From the NCBI GenBank assembly GCA_012934845.2, contig WNNJ02002094.1, forward strand, positions 178,093-242,092: DNA of 64,000 nucleotides. Reading direction: 5' to 3'. The notes below the pieces were generated by a model. That model made no database searches. It was not told the origin of the DNA and was given only the letters and a program-made list of their open reading frames with translations. A program made the position numbers and the translations under genes. Origin of the DNA: Pomphorhynchus laevis. Taxonomy: Eukaryota > Acanthocephala > Palaeacanthocephala > Echinorhynchida > Pomphorhynchidae. Of this stretch, positions 21,155 through 33,100 are shown piece by piece (position 1 is the first letter of the stretch; each line of letters starts with the position of its first letter).

Positions 21155-23587
21155 TCATTCATTAACAGAAACCACAATAATCTTTTTACTGGCGTAATTT
21201 ATCGGTTGATCGTACGTGATATTTGTTACAATTGCATTTCCTCTATGAGTGATTGCGAACCAAGTGGCATAGAACCATGAATTATCAAATAAATGGTTAT
21301 TATTTACCGGGTACATTGGCATGTCAGTAGCAGCCCAAACATCATGTGGATGTTTGCGATCATCTGCTGTTGCAATTTGCGGTCCTAATGCGAGCATTGT
21401 AAACCCACCAAAATTACGGTTCCAATTTCTATTAATAGCTGAATGATAATTGCCAGGTGTTGGAAATGGCCATACTACTGACTGATTTCTAGCACCGCAG
21501 TCAAATTCGTATTTTCCATTGTCGCTCTCCGTTATTTTATTTGGCAAGTAAAATTCGTGAATTATGCGACCTTCTTCGTCGAATTTTAATAGAATATTGT
21601 TAGGTGGCCATGTATCAGTCGCCCATGCAAGCACATAAACTCTATTATCATTGTGCACTTGAATGCAAACGGTTTTTATCGCACTTACACTCTTTGACTT
21701 TACTGCCCAGCTATACTTTTGGTGACCGTTTTTATTGCATATAATTACCTGATCGTTACTAAGACAGGCAATTATTTGTCTTCCGACTGATATCTTATTG
21801 ATTTTATCCACACCTTTTGCCCATCTGTTGGGAGACATTAGAGTAACGGTATCGAAAACGTATAATTCTCCATTATCGTCAATCTCAACACATTCAAGAG
21901 GGTTTACCACTTCAATAAGACGCTTTCCAATTTTGCACAAATCTCCTGTATCAGCATCAAAAAACAACAGTCTTTGCTTTAATGCGTATATTCCTTCTGA
22001 TATGAGAAAGCCTTTCAATTCATTAACCACGATTTCTTTTTTTCTGCTTAAATTTTCATTATTATCCTGTTCTTCGGGTTTTTCGCTTTCAGCAATGTCG
22101 TGCTTAACATAACCTATGTTTTCAACCCTATATGCATTATTCTGATCCCAGTTAAAATTGAGATTAAATTCACCCATGTCATTGCCATTAATTGCATAAA
22201 TTTTAATTGTATTAACTAGTGATGATCCGAATACTACAAGGATACGCTCGTCCTGAAGATCAGGGACAATATACATATTTGTTGTAAACCTTTCAAGTGA
22301 TATTACAGTACTGGGAACTACGAACGTTGTCGACGAATACGGTAATTCTTCTGAACTGCGAGTATATCCGTCATTTTCCATGTCCATTGGTGCCTTTCTT
22401 CCGGGTCTTTTCAATTGAAATGGAATTATTTTTAAAAGTTTCGAATTTCGGTTTGATACATTGGAACAGGATGATAACGAAGTCTTATTCTGACAATTTA
22501 AATTGACGGAGGTAATGTCCTCGTAAACACAGTCGTACACAGGCGAAATAACTTCATTTTCATCATCCTGCAATTTCTTTTTATTAATATTAGAGCTGCA
22601 CCAGTGATACGACGAAGTTTGCTTTAAATAATCTGCATCTGAAACTAAGATCGTTTTATTGCCCATTTCCAAATTGCTCAGCCGTTTGTCATCATTCGAA
22701 TTATTGTCACCCAATTTTTCCAATGTACGCAATCTTGATAGTTTATTGTATGTGTTTTCGTTGTGCTCCTCTGATAAATTGTCCGACAAGCTGTTATTGC
22801 AACCACCCCGCTCTTTAAGGATTTGATTGATGTCAGTAATAATTGATCGAAGTTGGTGCGCTGCATCATCTAATTCATTGGAAAATATCTGATCTTGCAA
22901 ATGACAGGCCCCAAATGATGACCTTAATGCTTTCTCATATCTTATTATAACATTCTGACCTAATATCAGATTTTTATCGAGCATGTCAATATATTGGCCG
23001 GGGATCAATTGTGGCGATTTTAGACATTTCATTAATACTAGTTTACCTTCAGCAAAACAGGTTACCAATTCTGCGTATAAGATATTGTTCCTGTCGTCAA
23101 CACTTATTGCAACTGATCTGCCGAAGCATTTGATACTTCCAAAATTAAACGTTTTTGATTGAGCAAGGTTACTGTGTTTTCTAACGCTTGTATGGCGACG
23201 CGCATTCGCCGTCGACTGCATCAGTGTCCTTATTGTTGTTGATTTCTTAAGTCGATCAATCATTGAGTTGTATTTGTTTTGAATCCAGTTGTGATTTCTA
23301 AAGGCCTGATAAATACTGTACTTGCCTTTTTCATTTGCCATTGGATTGTGATCAATTTTACTGTTGCAATCATTTATTTGATCAAATGTGGTTTGCATGG
23401 GTAAATTGACTTTTTTGTAATCCATAAAGCTGTCGTCTTTATACACTGAATCACTATCATATCGAAGACATTCCGCACTTCGAAATTTACGTTTATCTGA
23501 CATTGGTATATTGATTGACATTATTTGCGATGGATCTTCCCTCCCATTATCACTCAGCTGATTATGGCACAGTTCGGTTGCCTGCAT
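21155..23587 (-). CDS. uncharacterised intronless 810-residue protein, possible beta-propeller
   Basis: One open frame of 810 codons. A stop codon lies in frame six codons before the ATG, so the start is well bounded. I do not recognise the family. There is no signal peptide. Residues 1-180 are polar and basic. Residues 180-300 hold a more ordered segment (CFGRSVAISVDDRNNILYAE, VTCFAEGKLVLMK). Residues 300-460 look disordered (N, S, D and E-rich). From about 470 to the end there are recurrent short hydrophobic strands spaced like propeller blades: ERILVVFGS, LYVFDTVTLM, RQIIACLSNDQVIICNKNGH, RVYVLAWATD, NILLKFDEEGRIIHEF, GNAIVTNITY and KKIIVVSVNE. WD40- or NHL-like folds are possible but no canonical repeat is seen. 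The lack of introns contrasts with ERp29 and ABHD16 next to it. Confidence 0.75.
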   Translation of the reverse strand: MQATELCHNQLSDNGREDPSQIMSINIPMSDKRKFRSAECLRYDSDSVYKDDSFMDYKKVNLPMQTTFDQINDCNSKIDHNPMANEKGKYSIYQAFRNHNWIQNKYNSMIDRLKKSTTIRTLMQSTANARRHTSVRKHSNLAQSKTFNFGSIKCFGRSVAISVDDRNNILYAELVTCFAEGKLVLMKCLKSPQLIPGQYIDMLDKNLILGQNVIIRYEKALRSSFGACHLQDQIFSNELDDAAHQLRSIITDINQILKERGGCNNSLSDNLSEEHNENTYNKLSRLRTLEKLGDNNSNDDKRLSNLEMGNKTILVSDADYLKQTSSYHWCSSNINKKKLQDDENEVISPVYDCVYEDITSVNLNCQNKTSLSSCSNVSNRNSKLLKIIPFQLKRPGRKAPMDMENDGYTRSSEELPYSSTTFVVPSTVISLERFTTNMYIVPDLQDERILVVFGSSLVNTIKIYAINGNDMGEFNLNFNWDQNNAYRVENIGYVKHDIAESEKPEEQDNNENLSRKKEIVVNELKGFLISEGIYALKQRLLFFDADTGDLCKIGKRLIEVVNPLECVEIDDNGELYVFDTVTLMSPNRWAKGVDKINKISVGRQIIACLSNDQVIICNKNGHQKYSWAVKSKSVSAIKTVCIQVHNDNRVYVLAWATDTWPPNNILLKFDEEGRIIHEFYLPNKITESDNGKYEFDCGARNQSVVWPFPTPGNYHSAINRNWNRNFGGFTMLALGPQIATADDRKHPHDVWAATDMPMYPVNNNHLFDNSWFYATWFAITHRGNAIVTNITYDQPINYASKKIIVVSVNE

Positions 23588-24380
23588 TTTTTGATTTGTT
23601 AAATTATTAACAACTCATCTCGTCGTTTTCTCGTTTGTTCTTTTCTCTCACTGAATTGCATTTTGCCTATGTATTCGTCAAATGATGTTTTACAAACCGA
23701 AGCGTGTAATGTCATAGTAGTAGGGCAAAACCAGGTAACCTATGCTACAGAAAAAATAGTTACACTATTGGTTGTGCTTTAATGTCCAAACTGTGACTTA
23801 AATGTAACCACAGAGAAGCTATTATCAAAATGTAGAATGAAGTTGATACACAGGAATAAGTGAAATATTTAATTGTATTTCTGATAACATATCTGTACAG
23901 AAAAGAATACTTTAATGAAAACCAAAAATGCAAGATTTTAAAATTTATGTTGTTTTCTATGAACGTAAGGTGAAAATGTGCTTTCAATTATCATAAGTCT
24001 GCGTCTACTAATGTTTTGTTTAATGTGACATTAAAAGTAAAGTGTTTGCTGCACTTCCGCGTCGCGATATATTATGTCATTCTTAATTGACATTGAATTT
24101 GTAAGGTTTACAAATTCTGATTTTCTACAATGCTAGATAATCCAAAATACTCAAACTCTAAATATCAAAAAAATTTCATCGGTTTTTAAATATGTTTTAT
24201 AATTTTAAATGCATAAGCTAATATTTTAAATGGGTACAAGTTTGATAAGCAAAAAATATTTTTTTAAACCAATTTGTTGACGTCCATATGTGCTGTAATT
24301 ACATAAAACATAATTTCTTTATATTTTAAGAGTAATGAAGGTAAGTTTTATATTTTATTACATGATATTTATTATATATA
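23588..24380. other. intergenic region upstream of the intronless gene
   Basis: Probably includes the promoter and 5' leader of the minus-strand gene. No clear motif or other gene. AAATGTAACCACA occurs at about 23798 and also beyond the gene's 3' end at about 20976, perhaps a shared repeat. Confidence 0.4.
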
Positions 24381-24399
24381 TTGGGTAAGTGTTTGAATC

Positions 24400-25370
24400 G
24401 AGCATATTCTTCAGCCTGCAAGCTCTCGTCACTCCTAGACGGTCATGTGATAGCCGGCAGCCATCGTCAGTAAGATGAACTATCACACGCCGTTTCGGCT
24501 GCCTCTGTGACATTGTGAAAATGCATTTCCGACATTTAGCTAAAATTATTGGTTGCGTTAGCTCTTAAATTCTACAATTTGCAATGCAGACCATCATTAA
24601 CAACCAGAGGATCAAACTTTTGCATGCCGTATCCGTTAAGGATCCAACGAGTGCAGCGACAATTCAGCAACAACCTCTGCCGAGTGTTTAAGGATGGTCC
24701 GCACAGCAATTCGATCTGGCAAAGAACGTAAGCCTCTCACAATTAAGCAACGTGTCGGAAACGTTGTTATTCACAATGTTACACAGGCAACCGAAACGGC
24801 CAGTGAGTACTTCATTCTACTGATGAGTGTTGCCGTGTACTCATTAGTCGTCTAGATGTGACATGGTGACTGAAAGTCGTGAATCGAAGTTCAGTTTATC
24901 AAGCAACACCATTTAGTATAAATGCCGTATTTCGTAAGAAATCCTGAACCGTCGTCTACTCAGCACATCAGTGCACTACTATTATATATAAAGCTGCTGT
25001 TGGTAATTAACTGAACTACATAAAACGAGCAGCATACTATTCTTTACTACTAGACCTCAGAGATTACCGACGGCGCTTATCAGTAGTATGAGCCATCTCG
25101 TTGACGTTTTGGCTGCCTGTGTGACTTTTAAAAAAGAGAATTTCCGATAAATTGCTTAAGTTCCAGTGACGAAAAGCTCGTAAACTGGAAACCTGCTTAT
25201 CAAACCATCTCTATCCATATCAGGCGATTCATTTGTTGCTACATCGCGTCGTTCGTTGGATCCTTTAAAGGATTCGGGATGTATATATAACAGTTAGCAT
25301 TATGTATTTATATTGTTGGTTACTTTTTTATACTTCATTCTACTGATGAGTGTTGTATATTATATATTAT
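24400..25370. repeat. cluster of repeat units related to the second PLE type
   Basis: Contains at least three units of a family found again at 46900-47040 (minus), about 53000-53130 and about 55830-55930. Landmarks are GCCGTTTCGGCTGCCT (24492), GGCAACCGAAACGGCC (24786) and GTTTTGGCTGCCTGTGTGAC (25105). At 24786-24834 GGCAACC-GAAA is followed by CTGATGA-GT-GTTGCC, whose ends can pair. The stretch 24830-24960 also matches DNA just before the PLE coding region at 53000-53130. Confidence 0.6.
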
Positions 25371-26675
25371 TATATTATATATAATCTGCTTGCTTAGTTG
25401 ATCTAATTATAGATATCAAGATGCAACAAGTATTATTAAACAAATGAATATAAACTCCTATGTTCTTTAATAAATAAACAATATTTTTATTAAATATAAA
25501 TAGAATCATAATTCTAAATTATATTATTTAATAATTTATAATATTTAATCGAAACTTTAGTTAGTTTATTGTAACTAAATATTCTATAAATTAAAAGAAA
25601 TGTTACGATATTTTAGTAATTTAATGAATATCTTATATTCCTATATATTATCTTAGAATGTTCAATAACAGAGAGATATACCTTTTTTGTATTTTGATTT
25701 AACCTCTATTTCTCTTCATAACTATTCAGCGAGGCAAAATACCATTAAAGTGCACTAGATTTCCTTTAAATAGCGGATTTCTCGATGAGAGAAGTATTAT
25801 TAACATGTCAATTAGATATTTTATAAATTGATTGTTCACACTTTCTTTAGATATTGTGTAATTAGGAGATAGCGAGAAGTTGTATTTATTATATTTTTAT
25901 AATAAAATTGTATTTATTAAAAAAATCTTAATAAATACAACTTATCATTCTCTCCTAATTTCATGATATTTAATTTTGAGTAACATTTCAATTTTGCGTA
26001 ACTTTGTCGAATTTTAAATAAAAAACTTTGTCGAATTTTAAACATTTTAATAAATGTTTTGAAAGTACAAAAGTATATGTTCTTATTACCGATAGTTATC
26101 TCTTATTATAATCAGTAGCAAACAAAGGCGATAATAAATTATTTATTTTAATATTTAGGCAACATGCATGCTTGTCATTATAATGGATTGCTATTTAAAT
26201 TGCTTTTTATTTTTCTTACTTGTATTGTTCAAAAAAAACTTAAAAATTAGCTCGGAACAAATTTATTTTATTTAGTTTTAGAGCTAGAAGAAATAATGAG
26301 TTTTTTTTGTAAGTTTAATAATTTAAGCTGTTTTGGTTTAGTTATTGCTTTTATTTTTATTGCTTGATTTCGTTTTTACGAAATACTTTGGAAAATAAAT
26401 TATTAATAAAAGTATTTATTAATAAAATAAATAATAAGTATTGACAAACGTATTACTTTTGCAAGTTTACTAATTGAAAAACCAAGTGGGTAGCACCGTC
26501 ATTTTCACTTAACGCCACCAGATAAACAGAGAACATTTATGTGTCAGAGAATAATGTGTCACTGATGTAGTTTAATTTAATTATTTTTCCAACAAAGTTT
26601 TTGTTTTTAAATAAAATGATTAGTTCCGCTTTAAAAACGGCTTGTCAACTGAAGCAAAATATTGATTGGCTTGTA

Positions 26676-26892
26676 TTTAACACAGCTCTGTCAAATAGTG
26701 ATGTTCTACCTAAAACGCAAAATGACGCAGGGATTCGTTTTATAAATTGAAAATAAAAGAAATTTTTATTCTCAGAGAAGAAGAACTTGTCTTTAACACA
26801 GCTCTGTCAAATAGTGATGTTCGACCTAAAACGCAAAATGACGCAGGGATTCGTTTTATAAATTGAAAATAAAAGAAATTTTTATTCTCAGG
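26676..26892. repeat. 116-bp tandem duplication upstream of ABHD16
   Basis: TTTAACACAGCTCTGTCAAA starts at 26676 and again at 26792. About 101 bp are nearly identical (one visible change, ttctacc versus ttcgacc). Each copy ends in an acceptor-like TTTTTATTCTCAG, about 330 and 210 bp before the ABHD16 ATG, so a 5'-UTR exon could begin at either. Confidence 0.85.
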
Positions 26893-27102
26893 AATACGAA
26901 CACTACGAGTTATTGGAGATTGCTGTGTATCTTTTTAAATTGCTTTTACGTTTTGATTTAGTTGATTTAAATGAATTTTAAATTTATTAAATTCAAGCTT
27001 ATTTTTTAAATGCTAAATATGACTTTTATAAATATCAATTCCCTAACTTTAGAACGTATTTGTTAATAAATATAAATGTAAAAAAATCAATTTTTATTCT
27101 AG

Positions 27103-30100
27103 ATGGACTTTCCTCGAAGATTTATTCGACTTGTAACTGGTCCAAAACTGTATTCGTCCGTTAAAGCATATCATGTTAGTATATTATGCTATTCAAATAT
27201 TTCCTGACTAATCCGATGTTATGTAATCTATGTAGCCAGGATACACACCAAATACAATAGAAATAGCATGCGATTTGTATTTCGGCGCTGTAAGTTCTCA
27301 TGAAAAAATATATAATTTCTTTTAAATTTTATAATCATTTAGTTATCGATTATGCGCAAGGTGTTATATGTGTCATGGCCGGTCGTTTTAGTTACCATAT
27401 GGCAATCAAATTTTTATCCTATCTTAAAGCTTGTTTTCTATCACCACTCAGTTAACTTTATAATTGTAACTTTAATGATGTTCACATTCCGAGGTTTTGT
27501 TACACCTTTTTAATGTTTAATGTTGATAATTGTTGATTATCTAGGATTTGGTAGAATTTTGAATTCAAATTACACAGACTTCTGCGATATGTACTACGCA
27601 GGCATTACAGACAAGAAGACAAGGACGGTATAAAGACGGAATGTGTTATTATCAATTATTTTACGATTGTTATAAAACAACTATTTCTATTATAAGGAAC
27701 TTGTGACGTGCCAATTTTATTCTTTAAATTTTTTGCTTTGAGTGCATAGCGAAATAAGCGCTTAATGATGAAAAGCGTGTCTATCTTACTTAAGTTTCAT
27801 TAGATATAAACAACTATTTAATTATTTTAAATTTTTAATTAAATAAAAATGTTCATATTTTGATAAATCCTGGATGCTAAATCGTTTGATAAATTCGTAA
27901 AGCGACATTCCATTAAAGAAATAGTTGACCCTTGTGTCGAAACATATTAAATGGATCTTGGCATTTAATATAATTTAGTTCAGTAACGCCTATTACTTTT
28001 TAAAATTAAATAAAGGTATCTGTTAAATCCTAGACAATAATTCTTTAATCAAGAAATTTTGATGTTTGCTATGGTTGTAATATGACTTTGTGAATGAACA
28101 GTATTATTTAACTACTTAAAAGTTAATGGTTTGTTTTAATGTAATAATAATTTTAACTTATTACGATAAATCCAAAAATGGGCGTGTACTTTAATTTTTT
28201 ATTAAATCAGCTAAATTTGATTTTAATTAAATCAAAACACTGATTTTAATATCAAAAGAAAATTAATGGAAATCATGTTTTCATAAAGCATAAAAGTCAG
28301 AAGAATTACCTCCAATTCTTTGACGGTAATACAACTACTTCGGCCCATTTTGATGGATACTTCAAAATAAATTTTTTAACTCTAAATTATAAAAATTTTA
28401 AATTACGCTGACATTTTACGAGTATTTACAAAACTGCGAACTAGAGGTTAATTTGTAGGCTTGATTATCATGAATTAAATAATACTCATGTGTGCAATTA
28501 TAGAACAGCACCGTTCCTCTTCGGATTATATTAAACTCTCTCCATAGTTTATCTTTTGTAAAAATGTTTGTTGTTTAGATAAAAAAAAGCTGCTGTTAGT
28601 GTTTATCTCGTATTAGATTATTAAGAAGATATTCTTGGATTAATTGTTTAATTTAGAAACTATTAGCCAACTACGATTTTCAAATGAGTGGACTTCCTGC
28701 AGGATATGTGGCATTAGAAAGGTAGTTATTGAGTTGTTAGTCGAATTTTGTCTTTACAATTTTTGCTAGTGATTCAAATAAGCCATACAATGGTATTGTT
28801 GACGTTTTTCTGTAGGTTTCCTGTTTTTTATCACATCACCCTTTACAATTTTACTTCTTTAGATTCAATGTAATCCATCCGATTTTAATTAGCATAGCAT
28901 ATCCTGGATCTGTAATGAATAACTTTATTGGTATTAAATTGTTTTCTTAATTTTTTACATTTTTAATAAATACGTGTTTGGTTTTTTTTGCGTTAAAATA
29001 CAGTTATTTTAAGGTAAATTATTGAATGACGGTAGAACTAAGCTGCTTCGAAGATTTCACGCACGTAGGGAATGGTTAAAAGTGGGTAGCAATTACGTAG
29101 ACGTTATGTTCATAGATAGAAGAGCTAATGGAGTTTCTAATTTGGTATGACTTCTTAATTTTGGTATTTTACTTTATTTCTTAGCATTTAATTACTTATT
29201 TTAAATCATATTATAGAATTTATTTGATTACGAATTTATATATTACGTCGAATTTAATTTGGTGTTGGCGAACCATCTCCTAGCAAACAAATGTCATTTA
29301 AAAGTAGGGCATCTATAAAATGGTGGGTTATTTATGGTTTCATGCCGTTTTTGACATTTCATGCCGTTTTTGATATTTCATGCCGTTTATAAAAAATTAT
29401 AAAAAGAGAAAAAAAATGTAAATAATATCAAGAAAATATACAAATTTAATTATAAAGCTTTTTTAAGAAGACAGCAATATTAAAAAATGATTGAACCTTT
29501 TTCTTTTAATGAGATTCTTCTTTTTAAACATGAATTCAACCAGGTAACCTTCCAACATCTTTCTATTAGTCCCATATTGTGACTTCAACTTCTTTTTGAC
29601 GTGAAGCCATAAATTCTCGATGTTCTGGGTATGAACCATAGGATCTTCTGGATAAACAAAATTATAAGAATGGTTCCAAGTCACCACTATCTCCTAGTCG
29701 GGCATACGACCTCCACTTATCACTTATTATTAAAGTCCCCGGTGCTATAAAGGTTTCTATAATAGGTATTAATTCGAAGCACTCCTATCTGGCACCGGAA
29801 CACGAATACATTCTCTTGTTCCACTTGATATGAGATCGAAATCCCATCGCGCATCTTCATGGCGGCCTATATTATACTTCCGTCTAAACAATAAAGACTC
29901 ATATATCTCCACCACTTTAGGCAAGCCATTGGCATTTATACCTCCAAGTCTTGGATTAGAATCATAAAAGGCCTTTTGGCACACAAATCTACACATTAAA
30001 CACCATTCTGAAACAGTATTTTTATTAAGTTTTATAAAAGGATAAATGGAGTTTTGCATATCATCCTTGGCCCACATACAGAAAAACTGGAAGATATCTT

Positions 30101-33100
30101 CAAAGGATTTTTTAAAATTCTGTAAAAAAGACTCATGCCTCACAGACAATTCTTTTCTATGAGATAAAGTTTTGCATACCCATATATATCTATCTATGAT
30201 ACCCTTCTTTTTGATCAGAGTCATACTGATCCCGCAACTACACACTCTTGTATTCTTTATCAGCCCAAAAGACACCATATTTTGCAATAATTCCAGTTTA
30301 GTACCTTCAAACATACATTTGAACTTTGTATTGTAAAAATTCATCTCTAAGATATCATCATCAAATCTTATTGATCCCTCAATTACCTCAAAATCGATTA
30401 TTGTTGTTCATGATATTATCATCTAAGGGGGTATTGTAATTTTTCAAAATTGGCATGAAACCTTAAAGAACCAAAGGGTGCTTAAACTATAGATTTGTTT
30501 CAAACTCAAAAAGCGTTTAAACTATAACTGATAATTAGAATAATGAAGTTACAATCAGCTGATTTAAATAACTTAATTCACCGTCAAAAGAAGGTGCTCC
30601 GATATTAAAAGTCATACACTTTGCAATTCCAATATTTGAGGATTTTCGTTCCAACAGATAAAGATAAGCTAAAACGATTATCTTTTTTAACTATAAAACA
30701 GATCTGTTAAAACAGATCGAACTATCATCAAGATAGTTAGAAACCCTATCTTGATGACATGAGTACCCCATGGTACTTGTAATTGATAACAGATTCATTA
30801 GAATTATGTCTAATTTATCAAGGTCTAATAAACATCCACTACGAAATTCGTTTCCTGTTGAGTTTTAAAAGTTTTACATTGCAATAAATATCCAGAGAGC
30901 TGATATCAATTGAGGATATGTTTATCACAAGAGTTAACAACGAGTTTGCCAGTATATTGAATTGATTGTATCGTATTATATTGTAATAAAATATATTTTA
31001 AAATATATAAAAATATTTATTATATAAATATATAATATTTTAAAATATATATTAAATAATATAAATATTATTTATATAAAATTATAATATTAATAATATT
31101 AAAATTTATTATAATAAATAATAAATATAGATGTATGATTTTTAAGTTATGTGAATATATCAACAAATTGTTTATTCTACACAATTTTTTACAAATTAGG
31201 GTTTTCACTTCAACAGTTTTAATTCTAATAAACCCATTCTCAGCAGAAGTTGCATATTGGCTCGAATTGCAGCAATATGCCCAAATAATATAATTATTTA
31301 TAATATTTTTTAATTATAACTTAATATAATTATATTAATATTATATTAATAATATTATATTATTATATTATAATAAATATTATTATAATTATAATTTTTC
31401 ATAATAAGTGGCAAATTGGAGAGAGAATTTATCCCATGGTGTCTCTACGATGTAAAATAACCAACAAAGTAAAAAATATACAGTTCGTTTTTTATTCTGT
31501 CACTTTTTTACCTTCTGAGTGAGTCGACTTCGAAAAATTTCAGTTAGACAAATAGCTCCATATGAATAAATATGCAAGTTAGACGAGATCGACATATCTT
31601 AATATTTGAGTGGATTAATTGCGAAAACATTTACGATAGCTACCAACTGTTGTGATGACTAGGCACAACAGTGTTAAGTCACAAATAATTTCACAAAAAT
31701 TGATTTTAATTAAAATTTATTATGTGTTTGCTGTTTTTATGGCGAATATTATTTGTGTTTTTCTCCCTAAAATCACAAAATTTTATTTTTAAAGCTTATC
31801 ATAAGTGAAGGAAACGGAGCATTTTATGAAAACGGAAGCTTCCAGGCTATGAGCTCGTTATCGAATTACAATATGCTTGGTTGGAACCGACCGCAGTACG
31901 GTGAAAGCTGTGTAAGTGACTATTTGTTCGCATTTTTAATATTAAATTATCAGTAGATTAGAATATTCATTGTAAATACAACTCATTTAAAAAACTAAAT
32001 GATTTAAAAATTAAATTTCTAACTTGACATTTTTGTATATTATTTAATTAAAAAATATACTTCGTTTACTATCTATTAGTTGTTTATCTGCATGCAGTGA
32101 AATCCGAAAAATGCATAGTCAATAATATGCGTATGCTTTTTAGTGCGTGGCAAATAAAAGTTTGAACTTTTGATGACTATTTTTATTCTGCACGCTCCTT
32201 TAATCCTTTCTATACGCCAACAGCAGTACGCTACATTTCAGTATTGGTAAACCTCGTCAGCTACTGATGTAATACCTGTTTCCCATTTCGGTCCTTTTAA
32301 TGTTAGCTGACGATCACTCGACTAGTGTTGGCAATTGAATGAAATTGCCAACTTCTTTCATTCAATTGATTGAATGAAAGAAGTTGGACTTCATCAGCTA
32401 CTGATCCAATCGTTTCACGTTTCGGTTGTTTTAATGTTGGATGATGATCACTCGACTATTCTGCTTTTGATGACAATAAGATTGAATAAAATAGTGTTAA
32501 TTAATGAAATAGTAGTTAATTAATTAGTTAATGTGAACTACTCAACATTGCCCCCAACGACTTGCCACATTCCACTCATATAATTTTTCAATTTCATCAA
32601 CCAATTCATTTTACATTCTATTTTTTTATTATTTGTTTGTAATAAGACTGGGTTTGTAAGCGTGCATTTGCCACTATAAATAAATAAGGTTCGAGCTTCA
32701 ATTTGAAAACCTGCCAAATGTTTCTAGTCATTTATAGTTTGCTTTCTAAATAAAATTTTAAAGTTTCGATTGTATGTTACATATGACGTCATATGTCTAC
32801 GCTAAATATATGCGGCAGGAGTCCTGTTGCATGTATTACACAAATTGTAACAAAACTGTGATATGCCTGTGATATACTCTTGCATATACCCTTGCATACT
32901 CTGTGATATACCACAGAGTATGCAAGTATGCAGGTGATCCTACCACAAAGTATGCATGCATAGACTAGCGAATATACGAATTTCTTATGATGGTTTCAAT
33001 GTTCAACAAAGTTTGAATCTGGATATAAGTTGCCTTATCGAGATAGTTACTATGTATCTGAAAACATCGAAAACAAATTGGACATAAATATTGATGTGGA

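Noticed and set aside
24549-24731. A 60-codon plus-strand frame.
   Set aside because: It lies wholly within the dispersed repeat cluster, has no family resemblance and no splice context.
31000-31400. Replication origin or scaffold-attachment element in extreme A/T sequence.
   Set aside because: Base composition alone cannot support it; similar blocks occur at 13.8, 41.7 and 47.9 kb.
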